From Bryum argenteum (Eukaryota > Streptophyta > Bryopsida > Bryales > Bryaceae): a stretch of 64,000 nt of DNA. Positions 13,280 through 25,104 of this stretch are shown here, piece after piece. The stretch covers positions 13,718,648-13,782,647 of the forward strand of contig CM073329.1 of the NCBI GenBank assembly GCA_037043015.1. Reading direction: 5' to 3'. A model generated the notes under the pieces. It was not told the DNA's origin. It was given only the letters and a program-made list of their open reading frames with translations, and did no database searches. The position numbers were made by a program, and so were the translations under genes. Numbering within the stretch: the stretch's first letter is position 1; each line of letters begins with the position of its first letter.

Positions 13280-13290
13280 TCCTCCCTCAG
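13280..13290 (-). other. Polypurine tract
   Basis: On the element strand this reads CTGAGGGAGGA, directly against the 3' LTR. It is the expected primer site for plus-strand DNA synthesis and confirms the LTR boundary. Confidence 0.75.
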
Positions 13291-13308
13291 ACCGGTAAGT
13301 CATCTAAC

Positions 13309-16300
13309 TTACGGGCTGTCAAAGTTACATGAATCCACCATTATGTCATGTACTAGTGGAAGGGGAAGTAAACCAATGGAATCTCGAAGTAGACAAAATC
13401 GATCTCCTAGCAGGGCCTTTGTAAAAATATCAGCAAGCTGCGCCACAGTTGAGATAAATCGAACGTCGATGGCGCCTACTCGTTGCTGCTTACGAATGAA
13501 ATGATACACAATGTCGATGTGCTTCGTTCGACGATGAAACTCTGGATTGTGTACAAGGCGGACCGCACTCTGATTGTCACAGAACAATGGTGTCGGATGA
13601 GTTTGCGGCGATACTAGATTCGCAAGTAAACGCCGAAGCCAGATGATGTCCTTTGCTGTGGAGCTAGCAGCGACATATTCCGCTTCAGTCGTGGATGTAG
13701 CCACACAAAGTTGCTTTCGGCTACTCCAAAGCACAGGGGTGCCACTTAACTGGAGCAACGTACCACTTCGAGGCTTGCGATCCGTGATATCACCAGCATA
13801 ATCCGCATCAGCAAAAGCTTGCAAAATTAGTGAAGAGTTGTTGCCATCGTAGCAAAGTGATAAGTTCAACGTACCAGCAACATATCGAAATATGCGACCA
13901 ACAGCGTGATAATGAGAGCGCTTTGGATTCGAAGTAAACTGAGCGACTGTACTGATAGCGTAGCTCAGATCCGGTCGACTAAGGGTCTGGGCAAACATGA
14001 GACTTCCTACAGCCAAATCGTACTGGAATGGAGGCTCTAAGGCTTCTTCAGCTCCGTGGTCCAACTTCCCATTTGGATCAGCAGGCGTGGTAAGAGGGGT
14101 ACATGCCTCAAACCCAAATTTCTCAAGCATATGTCGCAAATAAACAGCCTGGTGGATGTAGATTTTACTGCGCTCCTCGGCTTGGTCAATATGTAAGCCA
14201 ACGTATAGATCTCCTGATGAGCGGGTGATCTTGAACTGCTTTTCCATGTGTTGAAGTAGAGACTCCATCTTTGAAAGTGAGGAACAACACACGAGGCCGT
14301 CATCAACAAAAAGAGTTAAGATCAGTAGCGGTTCGGTTGCTGAAACATAAACGCATGGATCTGCCTCACTTGGAACAAGCTTGAACTCGATCAAAAACGC
14401 GTCAAACTTGTGGTTCCAGATACGCCCAGATTGCTTAAAGCCATACATGCTCTTAAGAATGAGGCAAACAAGCGTGCAACCATTCACACCTTGTACCTCG
14501 TACCCCTAAGGTTGTCGCATATATAAAATAGTGTCAATCTCTCCATGCAAATACGCCGCTTGCACATCAAATTGCATAATATGCATCCGACTTTGAGCAG
14601 CAAGGGCGAGAACAGTCCGTATTGACTCATATTTTACCACTGGACAAAAAGTCTCAGTGTAGTCAATGCCACGGGTTTGTGTGCAACCTTGAGCTACAAG
14701 GCGCGCCTTGTAACGAGCGACAAAACCATCTGAATTGGTCTTTACTCGATACACCCATTTGCAACCAACAGCACGACGATCATTGGGTAGCTCTACCAAC
14801 TTCCATGTCATATTTGCTACAAGTGAGTCATATTCAACATCCATAGCTTTCCTCCATTCGAGAGCTTCAGGACAAGATTGTGCCTCAGCAAAACTTACAG
14901 GATCATGTGGAATCAGTTTGCTGACAACTATGCCTGCAAACGTCGACGGAATGATGAAATCACGATAGCGTTGAGGAACACTACGTATTTGAGATACTCT
15001 TGACAGAAGAGGTGCAACAACTGGAGTGTCGTCATCTAAATTGACTTCCAGTGCATCGGTAGGCGGAGAGACAGATGCTCTATGCTCTGGTAGTGTTACT
15101 GGCGGCGGCTGATTTTCCGCTTCAACGGCGCTTTGCTCCACATGGGTGCTATATGGGTCTTCTAAAACAGTAGCCGCCCTCTCAAGATTACATCCACCTA
15201 TATTAGATGGTAACGCGTCCTCCCAGCAAGTGGTTGTATCATGCAGCTCCATTGATACGTTTGCGCTAATACTCGATAGTGACATGGACATGCCAGGAAA
15301 TGCATCCCTTGGAACCGCTCCTTCATCAAAAATGACATCTCTATTAATAAGGATTCTCTGCTTCAATGGGTCCCACAATTGGTATCCTTTAAAGTCACCA
15401 CTGTAACCAACAAATATAGTCTTGATGCTTTTGGGATCCAGTTTTCCACGGTTGATTTTAGGAATGTGTGCATAAGCAACACACCCAAAAACACGCAAAT
15501 GTTCAACAAATGGCTTCTTACTTGTCCACAGCTCATAAGCTGTCTTGTATCCACGTGCTCTTGATGCTACTCGATTTAGTACGTATGCGGCTGTTTGGAG
15601 CGCTTCACCCCAAAATTTGTAATCAAGTTTTTTTGAATGAAGCATTGCTCGCATGCTTTCAACCAAAGTGCGGTTCTCCCGCTCCGCTCCACCATTCTGC
15701 TCTGGAGTGTAAGGACATGTCAAATCATGAATGATACCTTCTGTTTTAACGTACAATTTGAATTCCTTGGTCAAAAACTCGCCACTACGATCAGTGCGCA
15801 ATTTCTGAATTCTATTCCCGGTCTCTTGCGCCGCGATTCTACATAAATTTTTGAAACAGTCAAATGCATCAGATTTATGTGGAACGCAATAAACAAAACG
15901 GTAGCCAGAGTGGTCATCTTTAAAAAGCACAAAATAACGGGCTCCACCAATTGATGCGTGATCCATGGGCCCGCATTTATCGGCATGGAAAAATAATCCA
16001 GGTTTGTTAGCCAACGGTGTACTCCGTTCCTTGGGAAAAGGACGACGCATATTCTTGCCAAGTGCACATCCTTCGCAAGGATTTGAAGGCAATGTATGAT
16101 TGGCAAGCTCCATTCCTTCCACAGTCTTATCAGAATGCATATGAATTAACATAGCATAGTTTACATGACCATAACGTTGGTGCCATATCTCCAATTGCTT
16201 CGCTCTTGGCACTACATCAGACGCAGAAGGTCCTTCACTACCTTCAATAGTGTAGCCGCAACTCGCAACAGGTACGACTCTGAGCTCCAGATGGTATAAC

Positions 16301-17662
16301 TTATTGGAACGTGTGCCGGTGAGTACAACTCTTCCTTCCGTGAGGTAACAAGAAGTTCGAGTGTATGTTGTGACATAGCCTTTGTCTGCTAATTGTCCAA
16401 CCGAAATCAAATTCTTGCGTAGATCAGGAACATACAATACTCTATGAAGAGTTCTTTTCTCCCATGCATCTCCTATGCGACACTCGACTTGGATCTGTCC
16501 AACTCCTCGAACCCAGAGTCTTCTATTATCAGCAATCATTACTGGCCAACATCCTTCTTCAACATTTTTGAGACAAGAAAACCATTCAAGTCTGTCAGTC
16601 ATGTGGTCTGTAGCACCGCCGTCAAGATACCATGTATCTTGACCCTCAGTGTGTCCAACAAACGCTAAGAAAGCTCTGTTGTGTTCATCACTTGTTACTA
16701 AGTGTGCTGCACTTTGTTCATCTCCAGACTTCTTCTCTCCTGACTGCTCTGTTTTGTTAGAGTTTGTATCTTTGTCTCGCTCCTGGCATTCTGAATCTCG
16801 CTCCCAGTGGCCTTTCTTCCCGCATCGGTTGCACCGAGTTTTCTTTTTTAGTTCAGCAATCTTGGCAGCTCGTTTCTTCTTCTCCTCTTGAGAAAAACTC
16901 TTAGCACTAGAACTTGGGCTGTGACTTGAGAAAAATGCTTTCTCCCCCTCATCGTCTTCCTTTTGTAAGCGATTACGTGACTCCTCTTTAAGCAAGCAAA
17001 GAGTGAGGGCATCGATGGTCTGTTCATACTTTGGGACACTGTCCCACGCAGATTGCATGTGCCTAAAGCGCGACGGCAAGGTACAAAGAATCTTGCAAAT
17101 GATGGCTTGTTCACTTACTGGTTCACGAAGATCAGTGAGTTGATTAGCCAAATGCTCTACGTTGCTAATGTGGTCAACCACATCAGTTTCTGGTTTCATC
17201 TTGAGTTCAAAAAAATTTGTGCTGTAGAAGTTGAATGTTCTTAGTGGCGTTTTGCTCGTGCACCGTGCAAAGTCGACGCCACATCTCGTTAGCTGTTTTG
17301 CAGACCATAAGTCTACGCATAAGTTTTGGATCAATGGAAGAGATCAAGATGGACTGGCAGGTCGCATCTCTGTCGTTCCAATCCTCGATATCCTCACTTG
17401 TTTCTCTCCGAAGGGTGCCGTCAACTATGCCGAATAGCTTACGTGCGCGAAAGAAAACACTCATCTGAAATTTCCATATACCAAAGTTACCGTCTGTGAG
17501 CTTTTCTATGTTTCCAAAATTTATCATCTCTTGACGACTAATGCTTACAGCATATGTTCGCTCTGGTATGCGTGCAGAACCATCTTCGTAATTCGACGTA
17601 CGCGCTATCTCAGGGCCTGTCAATGGAACTTGGTCCATTGAGGAAACTGGTCGACCCTCCAT
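13309..17662 (-). pseudogene. Copia gag-pol polyprotein, frameshifted and with a nonsense codon
   Basis: A single gag-pol frame of about 1450 codons. The likely ATG is at 17,662. Domains in order: gag with YAVSISRQEMINFGNIEKLT and MWRRLCTVHE; a zinc knuckle CNRCGKKGHWERDSEC whose last spacing is six residues instead of the usual four; protease with YLDGGATDHMT, where the usual DSG is DGG; the integrase zinc region WHQRYGHVN and CEGCALGK; integrase acidic residues in HADKCGPM, LRTDRSGEF and EQNGGAEREN; reverse transcriptase with KARLVAQGCTQ, FDVQAAYLHGE and LFVDDGL; RNase H with ADADYAGD and TEAEYVAASS, ending with QLADIFTKAL. Two lesions are seen: an extra base in a run of seven T (about 17,210-17,216), and an in-frame TAG at 14,506-14,508 after MRQP, where the family usually has Glu. 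As read, no full polyprotein is made. Confidence 0.93.
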
Positions 17663-17830
17663 AAAAAGAAACAAAAAATCGTGACCGACTTCGCAATCCT
17701 CAGACTTTCACGCTCAATAAAACAAAACCTTCAAGGATGAGTGAAATGCCCAGTAAAAACTAAAAGAAAGCTTTGACATGCAAAGAAACTATCACTCAAA
17801 AACTGAAAGGCGGCAGTGAAGTACCCAAGC

Positions 17831-17844
17831 GTGGGCCCATAACC
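17831..17844 (-). other. Primer-binding site: half-tRNA iMet type
   Basis: On the plus strand this reads GTGGGCCCATAACC and abuts the 5' LTR. It equals the anticodon stem-loop of plant initiator tRNA-Met, not its 3' acceptor end. The site therefore fits priming by a tRNA cut in the anticodon loop, as established for Drosophila copia. The usual plant copia site (TGGTATCAGAGC) is absent. Confidence 0.85.
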
Positions 17845-18165
17845 TGAAGCAGATAGACATTCGAAAAGACTGAGAATAAAACAATGAAAATACAAATTCA
17901 AGTATGCTGCAAAATGTAAATGTATTTCGAAGTGAATGAATCGATACAAGGGGTTACATCTTATCACCTTATATAGCAGGTGGTGGTAACAGAATGTAAC
18001 AACCTCCTAGTAAGCATGCAATCACTTTCTTGGAGACGCTTGACAGCTAAGTAGCGTATTTCTTCATAGTCTTTCTCCTAAGCTTTTCTACAGCTTGCAG
18101 CATTTTTCTACAACTTAATAGTGCCTACCCCTTGCACAAATCTCATGGATTCATGTTTTGCAATA
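17845..18165 (-). repeat. Copia 5' LTR
   Basis: The 321-bp upstream LTR in element orientation, with two differences from the other LTR by eye. It lies between the ATACT duplication and the primer-binding site. Confidence 0.9.
17967..17976 (-). promoter_or_regulatory. LTR TATA box
   Basis: The minus strand reads CTATATAAGG inside the 5' LTR, at a position suited to start transcription in the LTR. The identical motif in the 3' LTR lies at 13,081-13,090. Confidence 0.6.
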
Positions 18166-18170
18166 ATACT

Positions 18171-18944
18171 TACCTTGTAATATAGAAGACAGAATAACAT
18201 TGATTTCTTCTCCATGTCCGATTCTTTAAAGATTACTCTGTTTTTGTAGACCTTCTTTCATTCTTTTTGCCAAATTTTACTTCTTGTTCTATTTGATTTC
18301 GGAACTTTATTACATAATGTACCATCAAATTTGTTTCGGTTTTTAATTATACGGTATTTGACTATTTGTACTTCATTGGAAGGTATTTTCTATCTCTAAT
18401 ATATACTACCTTCCTCAGGTATATACAGTATTTTGATTCTATGACATTGATCCACAAGGGGGACAAGCTTTCATTAGTTGTATTTGTAAAGACGAAAATA
18501 CTTCATACCCACTGAAGTCATATAGTGACTTTAGCATCATTGCATAGAGACTGAAATTTTGTTTAGTGTGAGCATCGTAGGCCTCAACTCCATCCACTCA
18601 CAATCTCAGAAGCTCGTCAATCAAGAGTTCTATGTATAAGTTAGATTTTTTTACTTTTCTTTTCCTTGGACAAAAATCACATTCATTGACTCTTTTTTAG
18701 AAATAATTTTTGTTCACTCTGACTATTGGCTCTTATTATATGTATCCTTATTATGAATATCCTTATTATGTGTTCAATAAGCGAGGTTATATGAAGTAAT
18801 ATGATAAAGATTTAATACAGCCCGACATACATTCACCGTAGTCATGAATGATATAACATGCATTATGACCTAACAAATATTGTGAGGACAAAAATTAAAT
18901 ATCAATTCGATTGAAGATGGAGAAAAGTGTAAGGTTAGGAGTCA
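18171..18944. other. AT-rich sequence between copia and tnp2 exon
   Basis: No coding sequence is recognised. If the flanking tnp2 pieces are one gene, this is intron or a decayed middle part of the CACTA element. Confidence 0.4.
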
Positions 18945-18945
18945 T

Positions 18946-19240
18946 ACCTGGTACGACAGTGGACAATAGAAAGTGTCCCTCATGCATTCCAAGCATTGAA
19001 CTGAAATTCAGCAAATGCAGGTAACAAGTCATAGTGAATGACTTGTTGAGTTCAACCATGCTAGAGTGATACCGTCCGTACTAACTTGTAGCATAACACT
19101 CCGGACATCCTTCATGTTCTTATATTTATCTTCCATTGCCTTCCAAGCAGAAGTAATAGCAAGTATTCCCATTTCATCCCATCCACCATCAGTAGGTCCT
19201 TTACCTAATGCTTGAACCGCCATCTCCAAGTCATCTTCAT
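18946..19240 (-). pseudogene. CACTA tnp2 transposase, N-terminal exon fragment
   Basis: The minus strand encodes AITSAWKAMEDKYKNMKDVR, then VMLQVSTDGITLAWLNSTSH, a stop where Trp is usual, and, after a frame change, MLGMHEGHFLLSTVVPG. This matches the order of plant Transposase_21 proteins: a W..F..KYP segment, RNVRLGLATDGFNP, and the hydrophobic run that ends in IPGP. The exon ends at a GT donor (CCAG followed by gtatgactcc, near 18,946). Same strand and correct order relative to the C-terminal remnant at 10.5-11.9 kb suggest one gene split by the copia insertion. The similarity is partial, so confidence is moderate. Confidence 0.6.
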
Positions 19241-19339
19241 TTAAAACAAATAAATGTAAACTAGAAAAAAATGAGCTTTGCACAGAAAAAATCAACAAAA
19301 AATAGCTCAAAACAAAAGTAATGACTTTTCTACACAATC

Positions 19340-20695
19340 ACCCCAAACTCTAATAGTATGACGGTCCCAACCCCTTTCAAACCTAACATGTTCATTATTT
19401 CTATCAATTGGAAGCACTTCTAGAAATTCTTTACGTCTCTTTCTCTCTAAATTACCTCAAAGTCAATTCACTAATACCTTTAATTCTCGCCCTCATTCTG
19501 ACAAAAAAACGGTTCATCACCTAAAATCAACATTGTTATATCAATCCAACAAGTCGATATAATTGCAATGGACGCGGAAGTCATAATTTCTGACTTTCTT
19601 TTTGAAGTTTTGAAATGCACTTTTCAGATATTGAAGTATAAAACAATCTCCACTACATTCTCGTTTCTACGACAGTTAACCTTTTTGAGTCGTAATAACA
19701 AAAAATCTCTCACTTTCAAATTCGGAATGCACTCCGTCATATTCCTTTCACTCGGCTCTCTTCGTGCTAAAACCGGTATTCTAGTATTTACAATTTGTAT
19801 CGCGTACTGACTAGTTCAAACTTCTAGACGTGTTCTGTTCGCGTTTTTTTTCAACACAACTTCTCAAATATTTTGTATTACAACAACACTTTCATCAATC
19901 CGCACACCATATCTATCATTTGAAATTTAAAATATTAATTAAACGGTTTAATTATATTTACAAAACCAGATCATCTACTACATATTGTACATACCTTGTC
20001 ATAAAATCAAAGAGCATATTTGATACTTAATTTTCTTTTTGGATAGTTAAAATTCAAACACTTTCTAGTTGCCGTCAATATAATTATTATGATATGTACG
20101 GTTTTAATTACTAGCGGCTCTAAAAATGGATGCAATATAATGGCGTTTACGGTATTTAATCATTCTCCAAATGATTAATTACTCCCTTGTTTATTTATTA
20201 GCAACGCAAAGATGAGTTTGTTAATCTAGCAATATGTGTTTATGTTAAGAATCTTTTTGGAACGTCACCCGCATGCATTGCAGCTATATGGAGTCTTACT
20301 TGAGAGTTTCAAAGAAAATTACTTGAATAAATTAACTTATGTATAGGTTCATTAGAAATATCGTAGCATTTTTATTCTCAATTAATGTCTTAGCACAACT
20401 TAGCGCACGCCAAACTTTATGACATTGGAATGACATTAAACATTTGTTTTAATATTTGAAGATAATTAAACACTTAGGTTTACCGTTTACATAATATACA
20501 ATTGACTTGCTGGATATTGGTTGAATAGGTAATTATTAATGTTGATGTTGATTATTAATCTAACCATGCAACCTGTAAATTTTAAACTCGTTGTCTGTTC
20601 TTGAAACATGGTGCTGCAATCTCTTTAAAAATTAAAGATAAATAATAACTGCAATATCAATAAATAATTGCAAAAATATTTTTTTACGTGAGGCT
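19340..20695. other. No recognisable gene
   Basis: AT-rich sequence. Short frames at 19,568-20,030 have no recognisable motifs. This may be the 5' side of the old CACTA element, but I could not find its terminus. Confidence 0.45.
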
Positions 20696-21314
20696 TTTAA
20701 CCCTTAAGCGGGCCGAATGTCGAAAAACGACATTTTGGATGACACCAACTTTGGAGAGCCATAACTTCTTCATCCGGACTCCGTTTTGGACGAAATCACT
20801 TGGGTTGGGTCCCAAATCAAGTCTAGTTTATGTAATGAAAATCTCAGACCCATACAATGAAGTATGAATTAATGGCATGCATTTCAGTGACAGCAGCCTA
20901 GTTTTAGACATTTTTTCCTTTGTAAAATTTAGGGCAGTTTTCACCATTGCAGGGCCATAATTTGCACAAAGAAATTTTTCTCATGGTTTTTTTTTGTTCA
21001 AGGATGCTACTGAGATGAAGGTGAACAACATTCTAATTGGTGACTTTTTCATTGCAATAAGTCTAATGGTAGCATTTTCACTTTAAAGTGAAAATGATGA
21101 AATTATGTGATCATTTTTGAGTATTAATACATTATGATCTCGCAATCTATGAAGCCTCATGACTCAAAATTTGACCCACATGATGTTCAATATGTCTACA
21201 ACAAGATTGTACGGTTGAGATTTGGATAACACACTTTTACCTCCACCTATGACAATGCTTTTGAGGATGTGTTCATTTTACTACAAATGAGTCAAACCAT
21301 TTAGGGGTTAAAGA
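20696..21314. repeat. MITE-like repeat bounded by TTAACCC...GGGGTTAA
   Basis: The left end reads ttaacccttaag and the right end atttaggggttaa, an imperfect inverted pair. An inner part (about 20,975-21,165, with catttTcactt...aagtgaaaat and the phrase atctcgcaatctatga) recurs inverted at about 61,075-61,260. Similar ends occur at 48,706/48,974, 35,640 and 38,109-38,134, so this may be a family of non-autonomous elements. No ORF. Confidence 0.5.
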
Positions 21315-22700
21315 ATGCATATGATTAAGATCTAGTGATAAGTTTATTTAAAAAAAAAAAAAAAACCATATAATAACGCTCTAACAACTTTATATAAAGG
21401 TACTAATGGTTGTGTTTTCAAACGTAAGTAAGTATAATAAAGAGCGATCGAAGTAAATATATTAATCCAAAGTATTTTAGTTCGACTCACAATTTGATTA
21501 TAACTGGGAGGTTTTCTTGTGACATAGTAAAAAGGTTCTTTTCAAAACGGATTTGTTGTTGGTGTTCCATACGGTTCCAAAAAGGATGGAGAGGCCACGA
21601 GCATCTTGATGTTCAACCCCTCTAGTGAGAAGTTTGATAAATAATGATGGTGTGTTAAGGTCGGTGTTAACTGTTAAGCCCCTCGCCGAACTTGATCAAT
21701 AACAAATCAAGAGTTCAAGACCCTCCATAACTAAACAATTGCTAATCTTTGAATATCAAAAAGAAAATGAGTGAAACAAAGTTGTAAGAGGTGGTCAATG
21801 AGAAGAGAAAGGCAGAAATAAGAAACAAAATAGGGTAAAATTTAATTTTATAAGAAAAAGTAAAAATAAAGTAAAAGTAGCTAGATGTAATTAATGGTTA
21901 TATGATGTAGGTAAACGGAAAAGTATGATAGGTGATACTAGTAAGTCCATGTATCGGATGAATTGTAAATGAGTTTCGGCATTGTTTTTCAAAGATAGTC
22001 TTTGTGATGATTGTTTCTGCATATGAGTAAGCCCAATGAAATTTTGATGTAGAAATTGTTTTAATAGAAGGCCGTATAGTGTTACAGGGTGTCATTAATC
22101 AAACATTTTTTTGTAAAGATGTACCTATTAGTTGTAGGAAACATGAACTATTTAAACCCAATAGGTTGATCGTACGTAATAAATCTAGAAGAGTATTGTT
22201 ATTACTTGAAATCAATAAAAAATATATTAGTACACGATCTAACATATTTTTTAAGAAAGCGCTTTCAGTCATTGTTCGTCGTCGTTATACTCTTCGCTCA
22301 ATTTTTCAAATAAATTTTATCGCGATAAGAAGTTTAAAAGTTTATCCACTTTTAGTATGTTAATAGATTTATCTTAATTTGTTTGAGTATAATATACACA
22401 TACAATTCCAAGTAGTAGACAACATATAAAAAGTTAGGTGGTGACAATTGACTTCACGCTCATCACTTCTGGCGAGTTTCTGTTTCTCATTCATCGCCTA
22501 TGGGTGTTCCTCATTGTCTTTGAGTGTGTAAAACCTTCCCATATGTAAAGCCTTCAGGTGTTTTGTTTTAGTAAAAGTTCTACTTTAAAATGGGTTTCAA
22601 TCTTGTACGCTTCAAAAGGCTCTATGGATGATTGTTAACGATTTGTTCCTACAAGACCTAGTTTTGCCTGTGTGAAGTTCTTTCAACGCCTAGGATTACT
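21315..22700. other. No recognisable gene
   Basis: AT-rich sequence including a poly-A run near 21,351-21,365. A 94-codon frame at 22,079 is basic and featureless. Nothing could be assigned. Confidence 0.45.
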
Positions 22701-22761
22701 TGCTCAGGTTTCGGATTACATTGTAATCAATGTGTTGTTGGCAATTTGATTTGCTACGTGT

Positions 22762-23170
22762 TTGGGCGATCTACCATGTCTTCTGTTGTTTAAGAGGATT
22801 ATTCTGAAAGTTGCCAATAGTGGAGCTGAAGGACCACATGCCGAGGAAGATGGTGAGGACATACGGTTCGACATGGAACCAGAGGTTGTTAACGGCATTA
22901 CAATTAATCCCGAGTATCAGCCGATTTGGTGTAAGAATGCTGAGGACCAGCCGATTTGGTGCGAGGATGCTGAAGACTAACCGATTTAGTGTGAGGATGC
23001 TGAGGACGAAGAATTTTCGATTCTTCCAACGGAGTTTCACCTTGATTACCATGGTTTTGAGTGCCCTTGACATGACACTTCAGTCCATGAAGAATTGAAG
23101 ATCCACATTCTTCTGTTAATCCGTCAACGAGAATTTTAGATTAGTCTCATCACCATGTAAGAAAGCCGTC
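22762..23170 (+). pseudogene. Acidic 10-residue-repeat ORF upstream of B3 domain
   Basis: The frame encodes an acidic segment (EEDGEDIRFDMEPEVVNG) followed by a 30-bp, three-copy tandem repeat (22,918-23,007) that encodes QPIWCKNAED, QPIWCEDAED and a third unit with two stop codons, then EEFSILPTEFHLDYHGFECP and a stop. No family is recognised. It lies just upstream of the B3 frame on the same strand and may be the N-terminal part of the same decayed gene. Confidence 0.4.
22918..23007 (+). repeat. 30-bp tandem repeat, three copies
   Basis: Three units with core ccgatttggtg at 22,918-22,947, 22,948-22,977 and 22,978-23,007. The length is a multiple of three, so the repeat stays in frame; the third copy carries stops. 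Confidence 0.85.
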
Positions 23171-23308
23171 TATGTACATTTGATAAACTTAGAGAAATGT
23201 AGCACACATTCAGAGAGGAAATCCAGTTTTGAAGAAATTTTAAAAGTTGTGACGTTGAACAAGAGGGTTAAGTTTAATATTAGATTTTGACAATGTTGAC
23301 CTCAAAGG

Positions 23309-23855
23309 ATGATGAAGGGAATGTTGAGTTTTCTTCACGGCAATGTGAACGGAAAGCGGAAAGCCACACTCAACGCGAGATTGAAATGGAGAACAGGAGA
23401 TATGACTACTTTGATTTCAGAACTACAAGCTTCGGATGATATCTTTTTCAGCAAGCTTCTTAAACACCCACGCATTGGGTTGCGTTATCGGCTACAATTG
23501 GTATGCAAACATTTATATTTAAATCACTCAGCTTTATTGTCTAAATATATTGCTCTCATAGTTGCTTATGTTTTCTTCCCTTTATATTCTCAGTATCTCC
23601 CAGTTGGGTTTATCAATCAACAGGATGATAAAGTAAAAGATTCGGTCATTCTGCGAACTCAGTCATCTACCAAGACATGGAGGGTGTGACTGTGCTTTTT
23701 TAGGAAGCCTCATGGATCTATACAAGCACAAATTTTCTGGGGATGGAATGACTTCATTGTGAATAATGAACTTAAGAGTGGAGACTCATTGATATTCGTT
23801 TTCAACATCGAGACAACTTGTTTCCAGGTTTACATCTTCCGGACAGGTCAGAGGT
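23309..23855 (+). pseudogene. B3 DNA-binding domain gene (REM-like) with in-frame stop
   Basis: B3 domains are plant transcription-factor DNA-binding folds. The translation shows SDDIFFSKLLKHPRI, then YLPVGFINQQ, DSVILRTQSSTKTWRV, then WGWNDFIVNNELKSGDSLIF and CFQVYIFRTG. These match the B3 order: F.K.L, the (L/I)P..F strand, W.V, GW..F...N.L..GD..IF. A phase-0 intron of 93 nt fits at 23,501-23,593 (gtatgc donor, ttctcag acceptor) and removes a segment foreign to the domain. An in-frame TGA at 23,687-23,689 follows WRV in the middle of the domain. A 20-nt GT...AG string spans that stop but is far shorter than plant introns. The product as read is truncated; likely a pseudogene. The subfamily (REM) is a guess from domain spacing. 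Confidence 0.75.
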
Positions 23856-25025
23856 GACCAGATCTTAATTTAAAGGAGCTAGGACTTTTCCAATTCAACA
23901 TCACTTTGAAGACGTCTTAATATAGTACATGTATACTCCCCAATGGTTTCATCCTACAAAGTGACCACGGTAGAGAAATGCAGGAAATAGCTGAGATTTG
24001 CAACATCTTACGAAGTTACAGGTTGTTGTGTTAACACAACTGTATAAAGTAAAAGCATATAATAATGAATGGCAACTGATGTTTGTAGTGGTCCATTTAA
24101 CTCCACTATATTCTCATCATGCTCTTGTACTCTTTCCACGATCATCTAAAAATAGTTTTTTTTCTGTCTTCATCGTGTATGATTACCCTTCACAGCTCCT
24201 TTAAATGTAGATGTGTAAGGATGAATAAAGAAAAAATCTAAATGTTGATATCATATACTACTGAATTGTTTAAGGCTATATAGAGCATGTCAAAATTTAA
24301 CATCGTGTTGTTTTTAGAGAATAAAAGTTTCTAAACTTGTGCGTTTTAATCAAGGGTGAACTTTCATATGAAGGTTGATTTCAAGCATCATATATAAATA
24401 TGCAGTCAAAACATTCGTAATAAGCATTGTTCAAATAAAATAAACAATCATACTCATTAAATATTAAAAGTATTAGAATATATAACATGTGAGTTGAGAA
24501 ATGAAAATATCATAAATATAAAATGATTCAAAAATTATTAAAAATTCTAATTTGAAATGTAATTGTGTTGAAGGTTGTTTTACCAAAAACATCAAGGTGT
24601 CAACCATATCAATAACTATTGCTAATTAAATTTTCAAAAAAATAATTCTTGAAAAAAAATTGTATGCGATAATTTAAATTATAAAATTTAATGAGATTGT
24701 GAACTACTTTTGTATATTTTGCACGAAAATTGACAACCAAGTGTTGTTATTTTTCACATAATTGTTTGATTTTGAGTATTCTAGATAGAACCTTATATGG
24801 TCTATATTGTAAAATCATAATATAAATCAAATATGAATTTCATTTATGTTCATTGCATTACATTTTTATTAAGTTGATATATATCCAGGGATAATCATTA
24901 CTCCGAATCTTATAGTCTATTTAAACTAACGCTTATGGGATACTAAAACACAGATTCCATTATAAACCAAAGTTAAAATTTAAAGCATTCACGTAAATAA
25001 GAATTTTCAACAATAGGAAAAGGAT
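23856..25025. other. AT-rich, no gene
   Basis: Strongly AT-rich with no supported ORF. Nothing recognisable was seen. Confidence 0.5.
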
Positions 25026-25104
25026 ATGACATTAAGTTATAAATTAAATATAATAACTAAGGCTGTTGCGCATTATGCGTTGATAGAAAAACAAATTATA
25101 AATA

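Larger units (their letters stand above)
12954..18170 (-). mobile_element. Ty1/copia LTR retrotransposon, near-complete and young
   Basis: The element is 5207 bp (12,959-18,165) in minus orientation. It has two 321-bp LTRs, a 5-bp target duplication ATACT (12,954-12,958 and 18,166-18,170), a primer-binding site next to the 5' LTR, a polypurine tract next to the 3' LTR, and one gag-pol reading frame. By eye the LTRs differ at two positions only (one in the phrase gactRagaata, one in tgaRtcgata), so the insertion is recent. It lies within an older CACTA transposase gene of the same strand. The copy is not intact as read: gag-pol has a 1-nt frameshift and one nonsense codon. Confidence 0.92.

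Noticed and set aside
14622-16891. Plus-strand ORFs inside the copia element
   Set aside because: They are antisense shadows of the gag-pol frame.
17207-17220. Programmed frameshift between gag and pol of the copia element
   Set aside because: Plant copia elements usually use one continuous frame, and the shift is a single extra T in a T7 run, better explained by an indel.
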